In this document: piece after piece, positions 1-9,091 of the stretch
Layout of the letters: each line of letters starts with the position of its first letter
How positions within the stretch are numbered: the first letter of the stretch is position 1
DNA from: Fusicatenibacter sp.
GTDB lineage: Bacteria > Bacillota > Clostridia > Lachnospirales > Lachnospiraceae
Reading direction: 5' to 3'
DNA: 41,635 nucleotides
Assembly: GCA_022766945.1 (NCBI GenBank)
Contig: JALEOU010000067.1
Coordinates: 1 to 41,635, forward strand
The notes under the pieces: generated by a model
The model's database searches: none
The model's input: only the letters and a program-made list of their open reading frames with translations
What the model was told of the DNA's origin: nothing
Translations under genes and position numbers: made by a program

Positions 1-131
1 AGATCCATGAGAGAAGTCTACGGTCTTGATCCAGCACAGGCACAGTAACCTATAGACAGCTTAACTTAGGTGGCTCCGTCAGTCCGGACAGGTGGCTCTC
101 GCCACACCGGACAGGCGGCTCCGCCGCACCA
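1..131. mobile_element. Right end of a truncated insertion sequence (IS21-like?)
   Basis: The first 131 bases do not look like the rest of helD. Frame 1 holds a short open tail ending in TAA at 46-48 (last residues YGLDPAQAQ), which could be the C-terminus of a transposase or its helper protein. It is followed by three degenerate direct repeats starting at 69, 91 and 114; each begins GG(T/C)GGCTC and the first two end CCGGACA. The block ends in CA at 130-131, and helD-like coding sequence resumes immediately after. Multiple repeats at the ends and a terminal CA are features of IS21-family elements, so that family is my best guess. The family call rests on end structure only, because no transposase domain is inside the window. 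The left end and target duplication lie outside the window. Confidence 0.5.
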
Positions 132-2041
132 TAATATTCAAGCCCTTTTTGAAAACTGGAACTGTCTCTGTGAAGATGGAAGAGGTGATGCTCCGTATCA
201 AATCCGACTGCTGCAAGGATCGCGGTGATCCGGTGGAAAGCACTTTCGGCATCCGATTCTGAGGGGAGAAGAATGGCAGCTGTCTCGTATTCACCGTCCC
301 CGAGACGCAGTTCTTTTGCAATTGCCTCCAGAGCGGTTTCAAGATTTGACACGGTTTCTTCGATCACCGGTTTTCCATGACGTTCAAAGAGCTCCATGGC
401 CGTAATCCCCGCCAGGCGGTTTGCGTAGGAGGCGATTTCGACCGTGTTGCGGTAACTCTTATCCATGGTAATCCGGCGGATTTCTCTGCCAAAGATTTTC
501 GGGAGAAAGGTCATGACATCGCATGGACGGTCTCCGATCGTCTGAGCCCGATCCCCGAGAATGGTCATCCTGCAGGAAAACAGCTGCTGGATAATCCGAT
601 ACTGAAGGATGGAATAATCCTGCATCTCATCGATGACGAGGTGTTTAATCCGGCGGCGGTCCTGCTGCTTCTGAAGACGGTATTTCAGATATAAAACGGG
701 ATAGACATCCTCGTAACGCAGGCATCGCTTTTCCAGGGGAACTTCCGGAAGGGGTGGGTATCCTTCTCCGGCGAGAAAACGATTGTACAGCACATAAAAG
801 TCACGGGTCTCATACATGCGGTTGAATTTTTCGAGAAGCGACAGGCGATCCTCTTCCGGGAGATCTGCGTTTTTCAGCGTTTCAATTTCATCGATAAAGG
901 TCTCCGCGACAGCTTCCATGCGGGAGAGAAGAGGGAGATCAGCAAATTTATTGTAGAACAGATCGATGATATCGGCCTTGCTTTTTTCAAACCCTTTATA
1001 TTTCACATCCGTAAAATTCATCAGATCATCTTCCAGCCGGAGAAAAAAGTATTCCAGGGCATCGATAAATTCCTGGGACTGTTTTTCCAGGTACAGGCTG
1101 TTTGTTTCCATACCGGAAAGTTCCCGTTCAATCTGATCAAAGCGGTCTTCACAATCAGCAGCAGTATCCTGCAGCTGTCGGTAAGCGAAGAGATCGAGAC
1201 TCATTTCCTGTATGTTTTCTTCCCCCAGTTCCGGAAGAATGTGGGAAATATAATCGGAAAACACACCGTTTGGAGAGAGAATCAGAACGTTTGAGGAGTT
1301 CAGATTCTTCCGGTCATGATACAGAAGATAAGCAATCCGGTGGAGTGCTACAGAGGTTTTACCGCTTCCGGCAGCTCCCTGAATTACCAGGATACGGTCC
1401 CGGGTGTTTCGAATGATGGCATTTTGCTCTTTTTGAATAGTCCGGACGATGTTTTTCAGCTGTACTTCGCCATTGCTGCCAAGCTCTGCTTTTAAAATCT
1501 CGTCATCGATTTTGACATCGCTTTCAAACTCATAGACCATTTTTCCGCCGCGGATTTTATACTGCCATTTAGAGAGAATTTCTCCGGACATTTCCCCCAT
1601 GGGTGCCTGGTAGGAGGCAGGCCCCTTGTCATAATCATAGAAAAGACTGCTCACCGGAGAACGCCAGTCATAGATAAGAGGAACCTGCCCGGGACGCTCT
1701 GCAAAATTTCCGATTCCGATATAGAACGTCTCCGCTTCCTCCTCATCTTCATAGGCAAAATCCACGCGTCCGAAAAAAGGAGAGTCGAGCATCCTGCGAA
1801 AACGGTGCAGAAGTGTCAGCTGCTCCTGATTGGCATTGATCTGATGGAGCAAAGCCTGCTGATTATCGAAATCCTCGTATCCGTACTGATCCATTTCCGT
1901 ATAATTCTGCCAGTAGTATTCGTGCATATCCTCGATTTCCTTTTGCCCCTCTTCCAGGGAACGCTGGATTTCCCGGAGACGAATTTTCAGCTTTTCGAGA
2001 ACAAATGCAAGGTATAATTTTCCATTGGTATGATCTGTCAT
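50..2041 (-). pseudogene. helD: HelD-like RNA polymerase-recycling helicase, C-terminally truncated
   Basis: Superfamily 1 (UvrD/Rep-like) ATPase of the HelD type, which in Firmicutes binds RNA polymerase and releases stalled complexes. The 663-residue frame has an N-terminal coiled-coil arm (about 10-85), a Walker A motif GAAGSGKT at 222-229 and a DEMQDY motif II near residue 470. The first about 634 residues look normal up to FQKGL. HelD proteins normally continue there into the second helicase domain, with motifs like TTFYLAKGLEFD and a late LYIA.TRA motif. Here the last 29 residues are unrelated, proline/glycine-rich, and are read out of the IS-like repeat DNA. The protein therefore lacks RecA-like domain 2 and is probably inactive. 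The start is ATG with an AGGAGG site 11 bases upstream. It is transcribed divergently from the Wadjet operon. Confidence 0.8.
69..131. repeat. Three degenerate ~22-bp direct repeats at the element end
   Basis: Three units lie head to tail at 69-90, 91-113 and 114-131. All start with GGTGGCTC or GGCGGCTC, and the first two end with CCGGACA; the third is shorter and ends CCGCACCA. Units two and three contain small internal palindromes (GGTGGC..GCCAC and GGCGG..CCGCC). They fit transposase-binding repeats at an IS end. They are too few and too degenerate to be a CRISPR array. Confidence 0.6.
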
Positions 2042-2100
2042 GAATAAATCCTCCTGTGGATTTGGCTTCTGGAGTCAGAGAGAAACTGCACAGTTCTTAC

Positions 2101-2129
2101 AGTATATCAAATATTTTGAGTTTAAGCAA
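2101..2129 (-). promoter_or_regulatory. helD promoter (TTGCTT-17-TATACT)
   Basis: On the minus strand a -35 TTGCTT (2124-2129) and a -10 TATACT (2101-2106) are separated by exactly 17 bases. A TG lies in the extended -10 position. The transcript would begin near 2095 and give a leader of about 55 bases before the helD ATG. Confidence 0.6.
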
Positions 2130-2132
2130 TGA

Positions 2133-2161
2133 TTGACAGTCAGGAAACATACGGTTATGAT
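2133..2161 (+). promoter_or_regulatory. Wadjet operon promoter (TTGACA-17-TATGAT)
   Basis: A perfect -35 TTGACA (2133-2138) and a -10 TATGAT (2156-2161) with a 17-base spacer lie 88 bases upstream of jetA. This is one of the best sigma-A matches in the window and suggests constitutive expression of the defence operon. Its -35 box is only three bases from the -35 box of the divergent helD promoter. Confidence 0.75.
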
Positions 2162-2249
2162 AGGGATAGTTCCTGTTCAGATGAAAACGGACGCTGTGCA
2201 GGAAATGGAAGAGTGGATTGAAATATATTTGTATAGGAAGGAGTAATGT

Positions 2250-3659
2250 ATGCTGTTTGACGTTGTCCCTGAGAATTTTTTCAGGCCGCTTGCTGCGCCC
2301 GGGAAAATTGCATATTGGGAGTGTTTGTGCAGACTGTTTGCTGTGACCAGCAGGCAGTTGTCTTTTGGCGTGGAACGGGATGTTCTGGTTGATGAATTGC
2401 AGTTTTATTTTGATTCTGCCATGGCAGCCCAACTGTCCGAAGAAGAACTGGAGGGTGCAAACAGCGGAAAGATGAGCAGTCGGGATAAAGCGAATTTTGT
2501 TCTTCGCAGGCTGGAGAGTTATGGCTGGATTTCGGTGGAAACGGACCACAGCTATGTACAGAGGGTGAATTTCCGCGATTATGCAGTACAGATGATGAAA
2601 ACACTGCTGAATATTTCCGAGGAAAAGAAAACGGAGTATCAGGGATATATTTATACGATTTACAGTCTTGCGCGGTCCGGAGGAGAGAGTCCTGGAATCG
2701 CGCTTCTGCAGATTGTGGAGAATACCGATGCACTGGTCACAGGTCTGAAAAGTCTCAATGCCAATATCAAACGTTATATCGATGAATTGACAAAGCACAG
2801 TACCGTTGCTGAGATTCTGGATGCATTGTTAAATGATTATTACAGCAATGTGGTAGACAAGGCTTATCACAGACTGCTGACTTCGGACAATGTCTCAAAA
2901 TTCCGTCCGGAGATTCTGGAGCGTCTGGAGGCGAACAGCAGGAGCAGCCGATACCTGAACAAAGCATCTGCAGAGATCGCCGAGCTAAAAGAAGTGACGT
3001 CGGAGGAAGCACGGGAACAGGTGCTCACAATGCTTCACGAAGTGATCGGGACATTTCGCCAGATGGATGATATCCTGGGAGAGATTAATAAGAAAAATAC
3101 CCGCTATCAGAGAGCAGCCATCAATCGCGCCCGTTTTCTTCTCTCATCCGGGGAGGATATCCGGGGACAGCTGAAGGATATTCTGATCTATATGAATGAA
3201 CAGATTACGGAAAAAGAACTGGATTACAATGCGGTCTATGAACTGGAAGAGATGGATCGTCTGATCCGTATTTTTTCTACAGAATATCTGGATCTGGATT
3301 CCCTGTATGCGCCGATTGAGGGGAAAAAAGAGTTTGTACCGGAGAAGATACAGGTGCCGCTGCCCGATGCGAAACTGCGCGCCGGAAAACGGAAAGCGAT
3401 GATGGAAAAGCTGGAGAAAATTTTAAGTCCGGCGAAAATCAATGCGTATGTGGACGAGATGTTAGGAGAGCGTTCCTGGATGCTGGCCTCCGAATTCCCG
3501 CTATCCGAGGGGGATACCTTTATCCGGCTGATTTATGTGCGTCTGTACGGTCAGAGAAAGAATATGAGATACGAACTGGAGCTTCAGAAATCTGTGGAAA
3601 AAGAGGGGTATCGTTTCCGGGATTTTATCATTCGTCGCAGGGAGGAGAACGTAAGATGA
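2250..3659 (+). CDS. jetA: Wadjet defence protein JetA (kleisin-like)
   Basis: First gene of a JetABCD Wadjet system. Wadjet complexes are SMC-family machines that extrude loops on incoming circular plasmids and cleave them; JetA is the kleisin-type subunit that bridges the SMC heads. The 469-residue protein is charged and helical. It opens with a conserved-looking FDVVPENFFRPLAAPGK segment and has a long helical middle (about 170-330), consistent with the Wadjet JetA family formerly called DUF5716. The call rests mainly on its position before JetB, JetC and JetD, since there is no short diagnostic motif. The start ATG follows AAGGAG with normal spacing. The 3' end overlaps jetB by four bases (ATGA), so the two are translationally coupled. 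Confidence 0.85.
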   Translation: MLFDVVPENFFRPLAAPGKIAYWECLCRLFAVTSRQLSFGVERDVLVDELQFYFDSAMAAQLSEEELEGANSGKMSSRDKANFVLRRLESYGWISVETDHSYVQRVNFRDYAVQMMKTLLNISEEKKTEYQGYIYTIYSLARSGGESPGIALLQIVENTDALVTGLKSLNANIKRYIDELTKHSTVAEILDALLNDYYSNVVDKAYHRLLTSDNVSKFRPEILERLEANSRSSRYLNKASAEIAELKEVTSEEAREQVLTMLHEVIGTFRQMDDILGEINKKNTRYQRAAINRARFLLSSGEDIRGQLKDILIYMNEQITEKELDYNAVYELEEMDRLIRIFSTEYLDLDSLYAPIEGKKEFVPEKIQVPLPDAKLRAGKRKAMMEKLEKILSPAKINAYVDEMLGERSWMLASEFPLSEGDTFIRLIYVRLYGQRKNMRYELELQKSVEKEGYRFRDFIIRRREENVR

Positions 3660-4270
3660 ATTTATTCGAAGGAATGACGCAGAAGGATCAGGATGAGTTC
3701 CGGCGTGTCTGCAATAAACTGATGAGTACCTGTTTTATTGTCAGAAAAAATGAGACGACAAAAAGCGACTATTATTTTATTCTGCGGATGAGGGAGGTAT
3801 TTGAGCATTATCTGGATATTCTCGGATATACGCTGGAAATTAACGAACAATACGGCGTGGTACAGCTGGTGAATCGGGAAAACTATAATCATCTGAATCT
3901 GAAGCTGTATGATTCCATTATCCTGCTGATTCTTCGGATTCTCTATGACGAAAAGAAAAGGGAGCTTTCTCTTTCGGATGTGGTGGTGAATCTGGGGGAT
4001 ATTCAAGAAAAATATCTCTCATTGAAGATCCGGGAAAAGCAGATCGATAAAACAACGATGAACAATGCCCTGCGCCTGTTTCGAAGATACCATTTGATTG
4101 AACTGCTGGACCGGGATCTGATGCAGGAGGATGCGAGGATCGTCATTTATGATTCCATACTGATGGCAGTGCGTGTGGAGGATATCAAGCGGGTAAGTGA
4201 TATGATTGCCAGATACAAAAAAGGAGGGGTACCAAGCGATGAAGAAGCTGCAAAAAATACGTCTGATTAA
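3656..4270 (+). CDS. jetB: Wadjet defence protein JetB (DUF4194-like, KITE-type)
   Basis: Second subunit of the Wadjet SMC complex, 204 residues. JetB is the small winged-helix (KITE/MukE-like) subunit that binds the kleisin JetA. The sequence shows alternating helix and strand typical of winged helices, including DDYYFILRMREVFEHYLDI-like and VVNLGDIQEKYLSL-like regions and a helix-turn-helix-like stretch near 125-160. Length and position match DUF4194 proteins. It starts inside the jetA stop (ATGA overlap), and its last 32 bases overlap the start of jetC, so all Jet subunits are probably made in fixed proportion. The assignment is strong from context and moderate from sequence alone. Confidence 0.85.
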   Translation: MNLFEGMTQKDQDEFRRVCNKLMSTCFIVRKNETTKSDYYFILRMREVFEHYLDILGYTLEINEQYGVVQLVNRENYNHLNLKLYDSIILLILRILYDEKKRELSLSDVVVNLGDIQEKYLSLKIREKQIDKTTMNNALRLFRRYHLIELLDRDLMQEDARIVIYDSILMAVRVEDIKRVSDMIARYKKGGVPSDEEAAKNTSD

Positions 4271-7200
4271 CTGGCATCGTTTCCTGGATGAGACCATCGA
4301 GATGGACGAATCCGTTTTGCTATCCGGAGAAAATGGTGCCGGAAAGTCTACACTGCTGGATGCCATTCAGTTTGTGATCACCTGTTCCAAGACGCACTTC
4401 AATAAAGCGGCGCACGAGAAAGGAAAGAGAAACCTGAACAGCTACATACGCTGTAAAACAGGGCGGGAGGATCGTCCTTATGAAAGATACGGGGAGATCA
4501 GCAGCCACATCGCACTGGAATTTTACGATGAAGCCAGAAAACAGCCATTTCTCGTGGGCGCTGTGATGGATTCGGCATCGGAAGAAAAAGAGCCGAATGC
4601 TGCCTGGTATCTGATGGAAAAACAGGAGCTTTCCGATGAGCTGTTCCTTCGCGGAGACCAGGTAAAGTCTATTTCGGCTTTTCGAACCACGAATCGCAAA
4701 ATAAGACAGTTTGCTACGACTCAGACCGAAGCAAAAAAGATGATGCAGACAAGATTTGGCCGCCTGGAGGATAAATTTTTCTCTTTGATACCGAAGGCAT
4801 TGGCATTTAAGCCGATCCATGATATTAAAGACTTTGTCTATTCCTATGTGCTGGATGAAAAAGAAGTCAACATCGATGCGCTGAAAGAAAATGTGCGAAG
4901 CTATCAGGATCTGGACCGGATGCTGCAGGATGTTAAGGGGAGAATCCGTGAACTGGAAGCGATCAATGACAAAGAGGCGGAAGTGGAAAACTGCCTTCGC
5001 ATTGATCGGAACCATCAGTATTACCTTGCCTGTGCGGATGTGGAGCTGACAGAGCAGGAAAAAGAAGAAACCAAAAACAGGATCCGCATGGTCGCCTTAA
5101 GGCAACAGGAGCTGACCGGGAAACAACAGCAGCTGATGGATGCCAGGCAGGGATATCGGGAGATGATCACGAATCTTAGCATTGAACTGAACAGTAATGC
5201 CGATTATCAGGCCCTTCATGAGCTGGAGCGCAGGGAAGCAAATCTGAAGGATATGCTGGAGCAGGATAGGAAGGAAGTGGTACTGCTTAAGAAAGCTGCA
5301 AAAGCTGCGTTGATTGATGCACAGAAATTGATTCAGGTCAGGGATACTGACCCCTGCATTCTGGAATATTCCCGCTTCCTGGAAAAACTGGATGAATGCG
5401 AAAGTCTGGTGGATGTCAATCTCTGCCTGGAAAAGGTCATATCCTATAAAAAGAAAATGTATACCAAGGTTCAGGAACGTCTGGCAGAGCTTCGTGTGGA
5501 GCAGAATAACCGCAGGTCCGAGCTTCTCGAACTGAATAACCGGATTGAGCTTCTGGAAAAGAAACGTTTCACCTATCCGCCGGAGGTGACACAGCTGCAA
5601 CGGAGAATTGCAGAGCAGCTGCAGCAGATGGGACGTCCGGGAGAGGTGAGAGTGCTGTGTGAACTTCTGGAAATTACGAATCCTGCATGGCAGAATGCGG
5701 TGGAAGGATATCTGAACAATCAGCGTTTTTATCTTCTGGTGGAGCCCGGTGACTTTGATCTGGCTCTAAGTGTCTATGATAAAATGCGTGAGAATCGCAA
5801 GGTTTACGGTGCCGGGCTGATTAACACCGGAAAACTGGAGAAATATGATCAGGTTCCGGAAGGCACTCTGGCGGAAATCGTAACATCGAAAAGCATCTGG
5901 GCCAAACGCTATGCGAATATGGTACTTGGCAGGGTGCAGATGTGTCAAAGGTATCAGGATCTGAAACGATATCCTGTCGCAATCACGAGACAGTGTATGC
6001 GGTATCAGAATCATGTAGTCAGTGCAATCCGTCCGGAGATCTACCAGACACCTTACATCGGCCGGGAAGCGTACCAGAAACAGCTGGATCAGTGTCTGGA
6101 GAAGCGAAAAAAACTGCAGGAACAGGATGGAATACTCACAGAGCGGATTGGACAGCTGGAGCGTGTGGTCATTCCACTGGATTCCTCTTCGGATGTGGAT
6201 GTGAAATACCGGTTGTCGTGTCTGGAAGACCAGAGACGTCATGAGAAACAGCTTCTGGAATGCCAAAGGAGTGCGAAAAAACTCAGAGAAAACAAATCAC
6301 TGATTCAGAAGCAGATTCATTTACAGGAACTGGAGCAAGCAGCTGCGAGAGTGGATCAGGAAATCCTGGCTGCGGAAAATCAGAAAGGAAAGTATGCCCA
6401 GGAGGAGATTCAGCAAAATGAGCGGATCCTGGAGCTTAAGACGCGCGGAAAGGAACAGGAAGAAGTCCTCCGAAAACTGGTGGAAAGGCTTGGAGCGGAG
6501 GCATCTGCCTGTGCAAGAGAGTATGAGCGCCAGAAGGCCGGCCGTGATCTGCAGAAATTCAAAGAGAGCTTTGAAAGGGCAAGAAAAGCAAACCTGACGA
6601 TCAAAGAAAAAACAGAATCGGAGATGGCACAGCTGATGCGCGCTTATAAGGTGGCGCACGATTTCGGCGCAGCGGAGTCGCTGGAGGGATATCCGGAATT
6701 CCAGGCAGAATACGAAAAACTGAAGAATTCGCAGCTTCTCTCTTATGAGGAGAAAGTATACAAGGCAAGGCAGGCGGCAGAAGAAGAATTCCGGGAACAG
6801 TTTCTCTCAAAGCTTCAGGAAAACATCAAACAGGCCCAGTCGGAATTTAAGGAGCTGAACCGTTCCTTAAAAGACATTCATTTCAGCAGAGAACAGTATG
6901 AATTTCTGTATGAGCCCAGCAAACGTCTGAAACGGTACTATCAGATGATTATGGATGATTTCAATGTCCTGCAGGGAGAGTCCATTTTCAGTGGAATGTT
7001 TAGCGAAAATCACAGGGAAGTCATCGAGGAACTTTTTGAAAAGCTAGCAGTGGATGATGAGAACAGTGCGAAAACGCTGGAAGAATATACGGACTATCGT
7101 ACTTATATGGATTATGATATCAAAATCCAGTCCGATGACGGAAGCTATATGCTGTATTCGAAGGTGAGTCAGGAGAAAAGCGGCGGTGAAACGCAGACAC

Positions 7201-7475
7201 CATTTTACATTACGGTGGCTGCGTCGTTTATGCAGCTGTATCGAAACAGCATTGGAGGGGATGCGATTGGTCTTGTCATGCTGGATGAAGCGTTTAACAA
7301 CATGGATGATGAACGCATCGCAGGCGTTCTAGAATTTATGACCCATGCAAACTTGCAGATTATTATCGCCGCGCCGCCGGACAAGATCCAGTATATTGGT
7401 CCGGCAGTAAAAAAAGTACTGCTCGTGCTGCAGGATGATCAGGTCAGCTATGTGGAGGATTTTACCCGCACGTAA
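4239..7475 (+). CDS. jetC: Wadjet SMC-like ATPase JetC
   Basis: SMC/MukB-like motor of the Wadjet complex, 1078 residues from the chosen start. The N-terminus has a Walker A motif GENGAGKST at 30-38. A long coiled-coil region (about 220-930) is interrupted near 440-620 by a globular hinge-like part. The C-terminal head carries the ABC signature region SQEKSGGETQ near residue 980 and a Walker B LVMLDEAFNNMD near 1012. This order of half-ATPase, coil, hinge, coil, half-ATPase is that of SMC proteins. An upstream in-frame TTG at 4206 would add 11 residues, but ATG 4239 lies 10 bases after AAGGAGGGG and gives the expected N-terminus MKKLQKIRLINWHRF. It ends four bases before jetD. Confidence 0.95.
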   Translation: MKKLQKIRLINWHRFLDETIEMDESVLLSGENGAGKSTLLDAIQFVITCSKTHFNKAAHEKGKRNLNSYIRCKTGREDRPYERYGEISSHIALEFYDEARKQPFLVGAVMDSASEEKEPNAAWYLMEKQELSDELFLRGDQVKSISAFRTTNRKIRQFATTQTEAKKMMQTRFGRLEDKFFSLIPKALAFKPIHDIKDFVYSYVLDEKEVNIDALKENVRSYQDLDRMLQDVKGRIRELEAINDKEAEVENCLRIDRNHQYYLACADVELTEQEKEETKNRIRMVALRQQELTGKQQQLMDARQGYREMITNLSIELNSNADYQALHELERREANLKDMLEQDRKEVVLLKKAAKAALIDAQKLIQVRDTDPCILEYSRFLEKLDECESLVDVNLCLEKVISYKKKMYTKVQERLAELRVEQNNRRSELLELNNRIELLEKKRFTYPPEVTQLQRRIAEQLQQMGRPGEVRVLCELLEITNPAWQNAVEGYLNNQRFYLLVEPGDFDLALSVYDKMRENRKVYGAGLINTGKLEKYDQVPEGTLAEIVTSKSIWAKRYANMVLGRVQMCQRYQDLKRYPVAITRQCMRYQNHVVSAIRPEIYQTPYIGREAYQKQLDQCLEKRKKLQEQDGILTERIGQLERVVIPLDSSSDVDVKYRLSCLEDQRRHEKQLLECQRSAKKLRENKSLIQKQIHLQELEQAAARVDQEILAAENQKGKYAQEEIQQNERILELKTRGKEQEEVLRKLVERLGAEASACAREYERQKAGRDLQKFKESFERARKANLTIKEKTESEMAQLMRAYKVAHDFGAAESLEGYPEFQAEYEKLKNSQLLSYEEKVYKARQAAEEEFREQFLSKLQENIKQAQSEFKELNRSLKDIHFSREQYEFLYEPSKRLKRYYQMIMDDFNVLQGESIFSGMFSENHREVIEELFEKLAVDDENSAKTLEEYTDYRTYMDYDIKIQSDDGSYMLYSKVSQEKSGGETQTPFYITVAASFMQLYRNSIGGDAIGLVMLDEAFNNMDDERIAGVLEFMTHANLQIIIAAPPDKIQYIGPAVKKVLLVLQDDQVSYVEDFTRT

Positions 7476-7478
7476 AAT

Positions 7479-8693
7479 ATGAAGAAATATGATGAAATCA
7501 TTTTAAATGAGCTTTTGGATAAGTACGAAAACAGTTTACTGTACAGTGGAAAGAATCAGAGAAATCAGACAATCAGCGTAGGTATCAGTAAAAGGCTTCT
7601 TCCGGAATATTTCGATGAGACGTCACTGGCTTATGATATGATTCATACGCAGCTTTTGGAAGTGGCTGAAAAAGGCTATCTTCGCCTGATATGGATAAAT
7701 AAAAAAGAGGGTCATATTCTGGAGAAATGTCAGCTCTGTACGGAAAAAACAGAGGATATTTACCGGTATCTGCACCGCCTTCCGAGAAAAGAAATGGAAG
7801 AAAAAATCCTGGAATTGTGCAGAAGCTATACGGGATCAGAACCGGTGCTGGATCGTTTTCTGAAGTGGGTAGAGGAGCGAATTCTGTGCGGTGAGAGTGT
7901 GCGCAGATATGTGGAGCTGGAACATCCGGAAGAATTTGAGAAACGCTGTCAGCTGATGATACAGATTCTTTCCAACCGGGAAGAGATTTTTCTCAGAGAA
8001 TTTTCAGTTCGTTACTGGAAGGATTCCAAGACAGCAGAGAAAGAAATAGCCGGTGTTGCCGGAATCATCGCCCGTTTTTGTGAGGATCAGAGGTTTCTGG
8101 GATTGACAGCAGACCAGATTCTGGAAGAATACAATATTTATCGGAATCCTTCCTGGGTGATGATGAAGGGATGCGGATCCTTTTTGATGGAAGGAGAACC
8201 GGTTTTGCTGGAAAAATTTTGTGGTGGAATTGGGGTGTCCAGCAGGGACATAGATCGGATTGTGTGGGAGCCGGAAAAACCACCCAAAAGAGTGCTGACA
8301 ATTGAGAATCTGACTTCGTTCCATCGATGTGAGGAAGCAGAAACACTCGTTATTTATCTGGGAGGATATCACAACCAGAGTAAGCGGGTATTTTTGAAAA
8401 AGATCTATCAGACATATCCCGGCGCTGTTTATGAACATTCCGGAGATATCGACTGCGGAGGGTTTTTCATATGGAAAGATCTCTGCCAAAAGACAGGCAT
8501 TCCTTTTGGAACCTGGAAGATGGATGAAAAAGCATATCTGTCCGGGGTTTCTTTTGGAAAGGAATTAACCGAGTACGATCGCCGGGAACTGGAGAAGATG
8601 ATGGAAGATCCGTTTTTTGCAGAGCAGAAGAGGCTATTTGAACAGATGCAAAAGATGGGAATCAAGATAGAACAGGAGGTATTTTCCGTATGA
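7479..8693 (+). CDS. jetD: Wadjet nuclease JetD (TOPRIM, DUF3322/DUF2220)
   Basis: Effector nuclease of the Wadjet system, 404 residues. JetD cuts the plasmid DNA held by the JetABC motor. The N-terminal half (about 1-200) matches the DUF3322-type arm, and the C-terminal half is the TOPRIM-containing DUF2220 region. TOPRIM acidic residues are visible: Glu276 in LTIENLTSF and Asp323/Asp325 in SGDIDCGG. All three metal-binding acids are therefore present and the enzyme looks intact. The gene starts ATG three bases after the jetC stop. Its TGA overlaps the ATG of the following MoaE-like gene (ATGA, 8690-8693). Confidence 0.92.
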   Translation: MKKYDEIILNELLDKYENSLLYSGKNQRNQTISVGISKRLLPEYFDETSLAYDMIHTQLLEVAEKGYLRLIWINKKEGHILEKCQLCTEKTEDIYRYLHRLPRKEMEEKILELCRSYTGSEPVLDRFLKWVEERILCGESVRRYVELEHPEEFEKRCQLMIQILSNREEIFLREFSVRYWKDSKTAEKEIAGVAGIIARFCEDQRFLGLTADQILEEYNIYRNPSWVMMKGCGSFLMEGEPVLLEKFCGGIGVSSRDIDRIVWEPEKPPKRVLTIENLTSFHRCEEAETLVIYLGGYHNQSKRVFLKKIYQTYPGAVYEHSGDIDCGGFFIWKDLCQKTGIPFGTWKMDEKAYLSGVSFGKELTEYDRRELEKMMEDPFFAEQKRLFEQMQKMGIKIEQEVFSV

Positions 8694-9091
8694 ACATGAA
8701 AAAAGAGGTTCCTTCAATGGACGAATGGCTTCGGGAAGCGAAGCTGGATGAAAGTGCCCCGCTTGTCGGGATGTATCTGGTACACAATGGTACCGTAAGG
8801 GAAACCGCAAGAGACAAAGTGCGCAGTATGGATGCAACAGCAAAGCCGGTTGCCGGTATGGAGTTTTCCTATGACCCCGAAAAAGTGGAGCTTGCGATTC
8901 GGGATACCTACAAAATGGAGGGGATATATTATATCCGTGTCTGGCTCAATGAAGGCCACCTTAAGGTGGGGGAGGATATCATGTACGTGCTTGTTGGCGG
9001 AGATATCCGACCTCATGTGATCGATGGACTGCAGTATCTGGTCGGAAGAATCAAAAGGGAATGTGTTCTTGAGAAGGAGATTCACCGCTAA
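8690..9091 (+). CDS. MoaE-like protein, fifth gene of the Wadjet operon
   Basis: A 133-residue protein resembling MoaE, the large subunit of molybdopterin synthase. Residues 23-37 (GMYLVHNGTVRETAR) correspond to the MoaE GAVVTFTGKVR region. The VGEDIMYVLVGGDIRPHV segment corresponds to PGDEIVFVGVTSAHR. The C-terminal RIKRECVLEKE keeps two lysines (122 and 129) with the same seven-residue spacing as the catalytic pair Lys119/Lys126 of E. coli MoaE. The N-terminal 20 residues are unlike classic MoaE. It is translationally coupled to jetD and preceded by AGGAGG, so it is co-expressed with the defence system. It converges on moaC, which supports a Moco role. Whether it serves Moco synthesis, Wadjet, or both cannot be told from sequence. 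Confidence 0.75.
   Translation: MNMKKEVPSMDEWLREAKLDESAPLVGMYLVHNGTVRETARDKVRSMDATAKPVAGMEFSYDPEKVELAIRDTYKMEGIYYIRVWLNEGHLKVGEDIMYVLVGGDIRPHVIDGLQYLVGRIKRECVLEKEIHR

Noticed and set aside
69-131. Possible short CRISPR-like repeats
   Set aside because: Units are adjacent with no spacers of regular length, and no cas genes are present.
4206-4238. Upstream TTG start for jetC
   Set aside because: The ATG at 4239 has a strong AAGGAGGGG at correct spacing and gives the expected SMC N-terminus.
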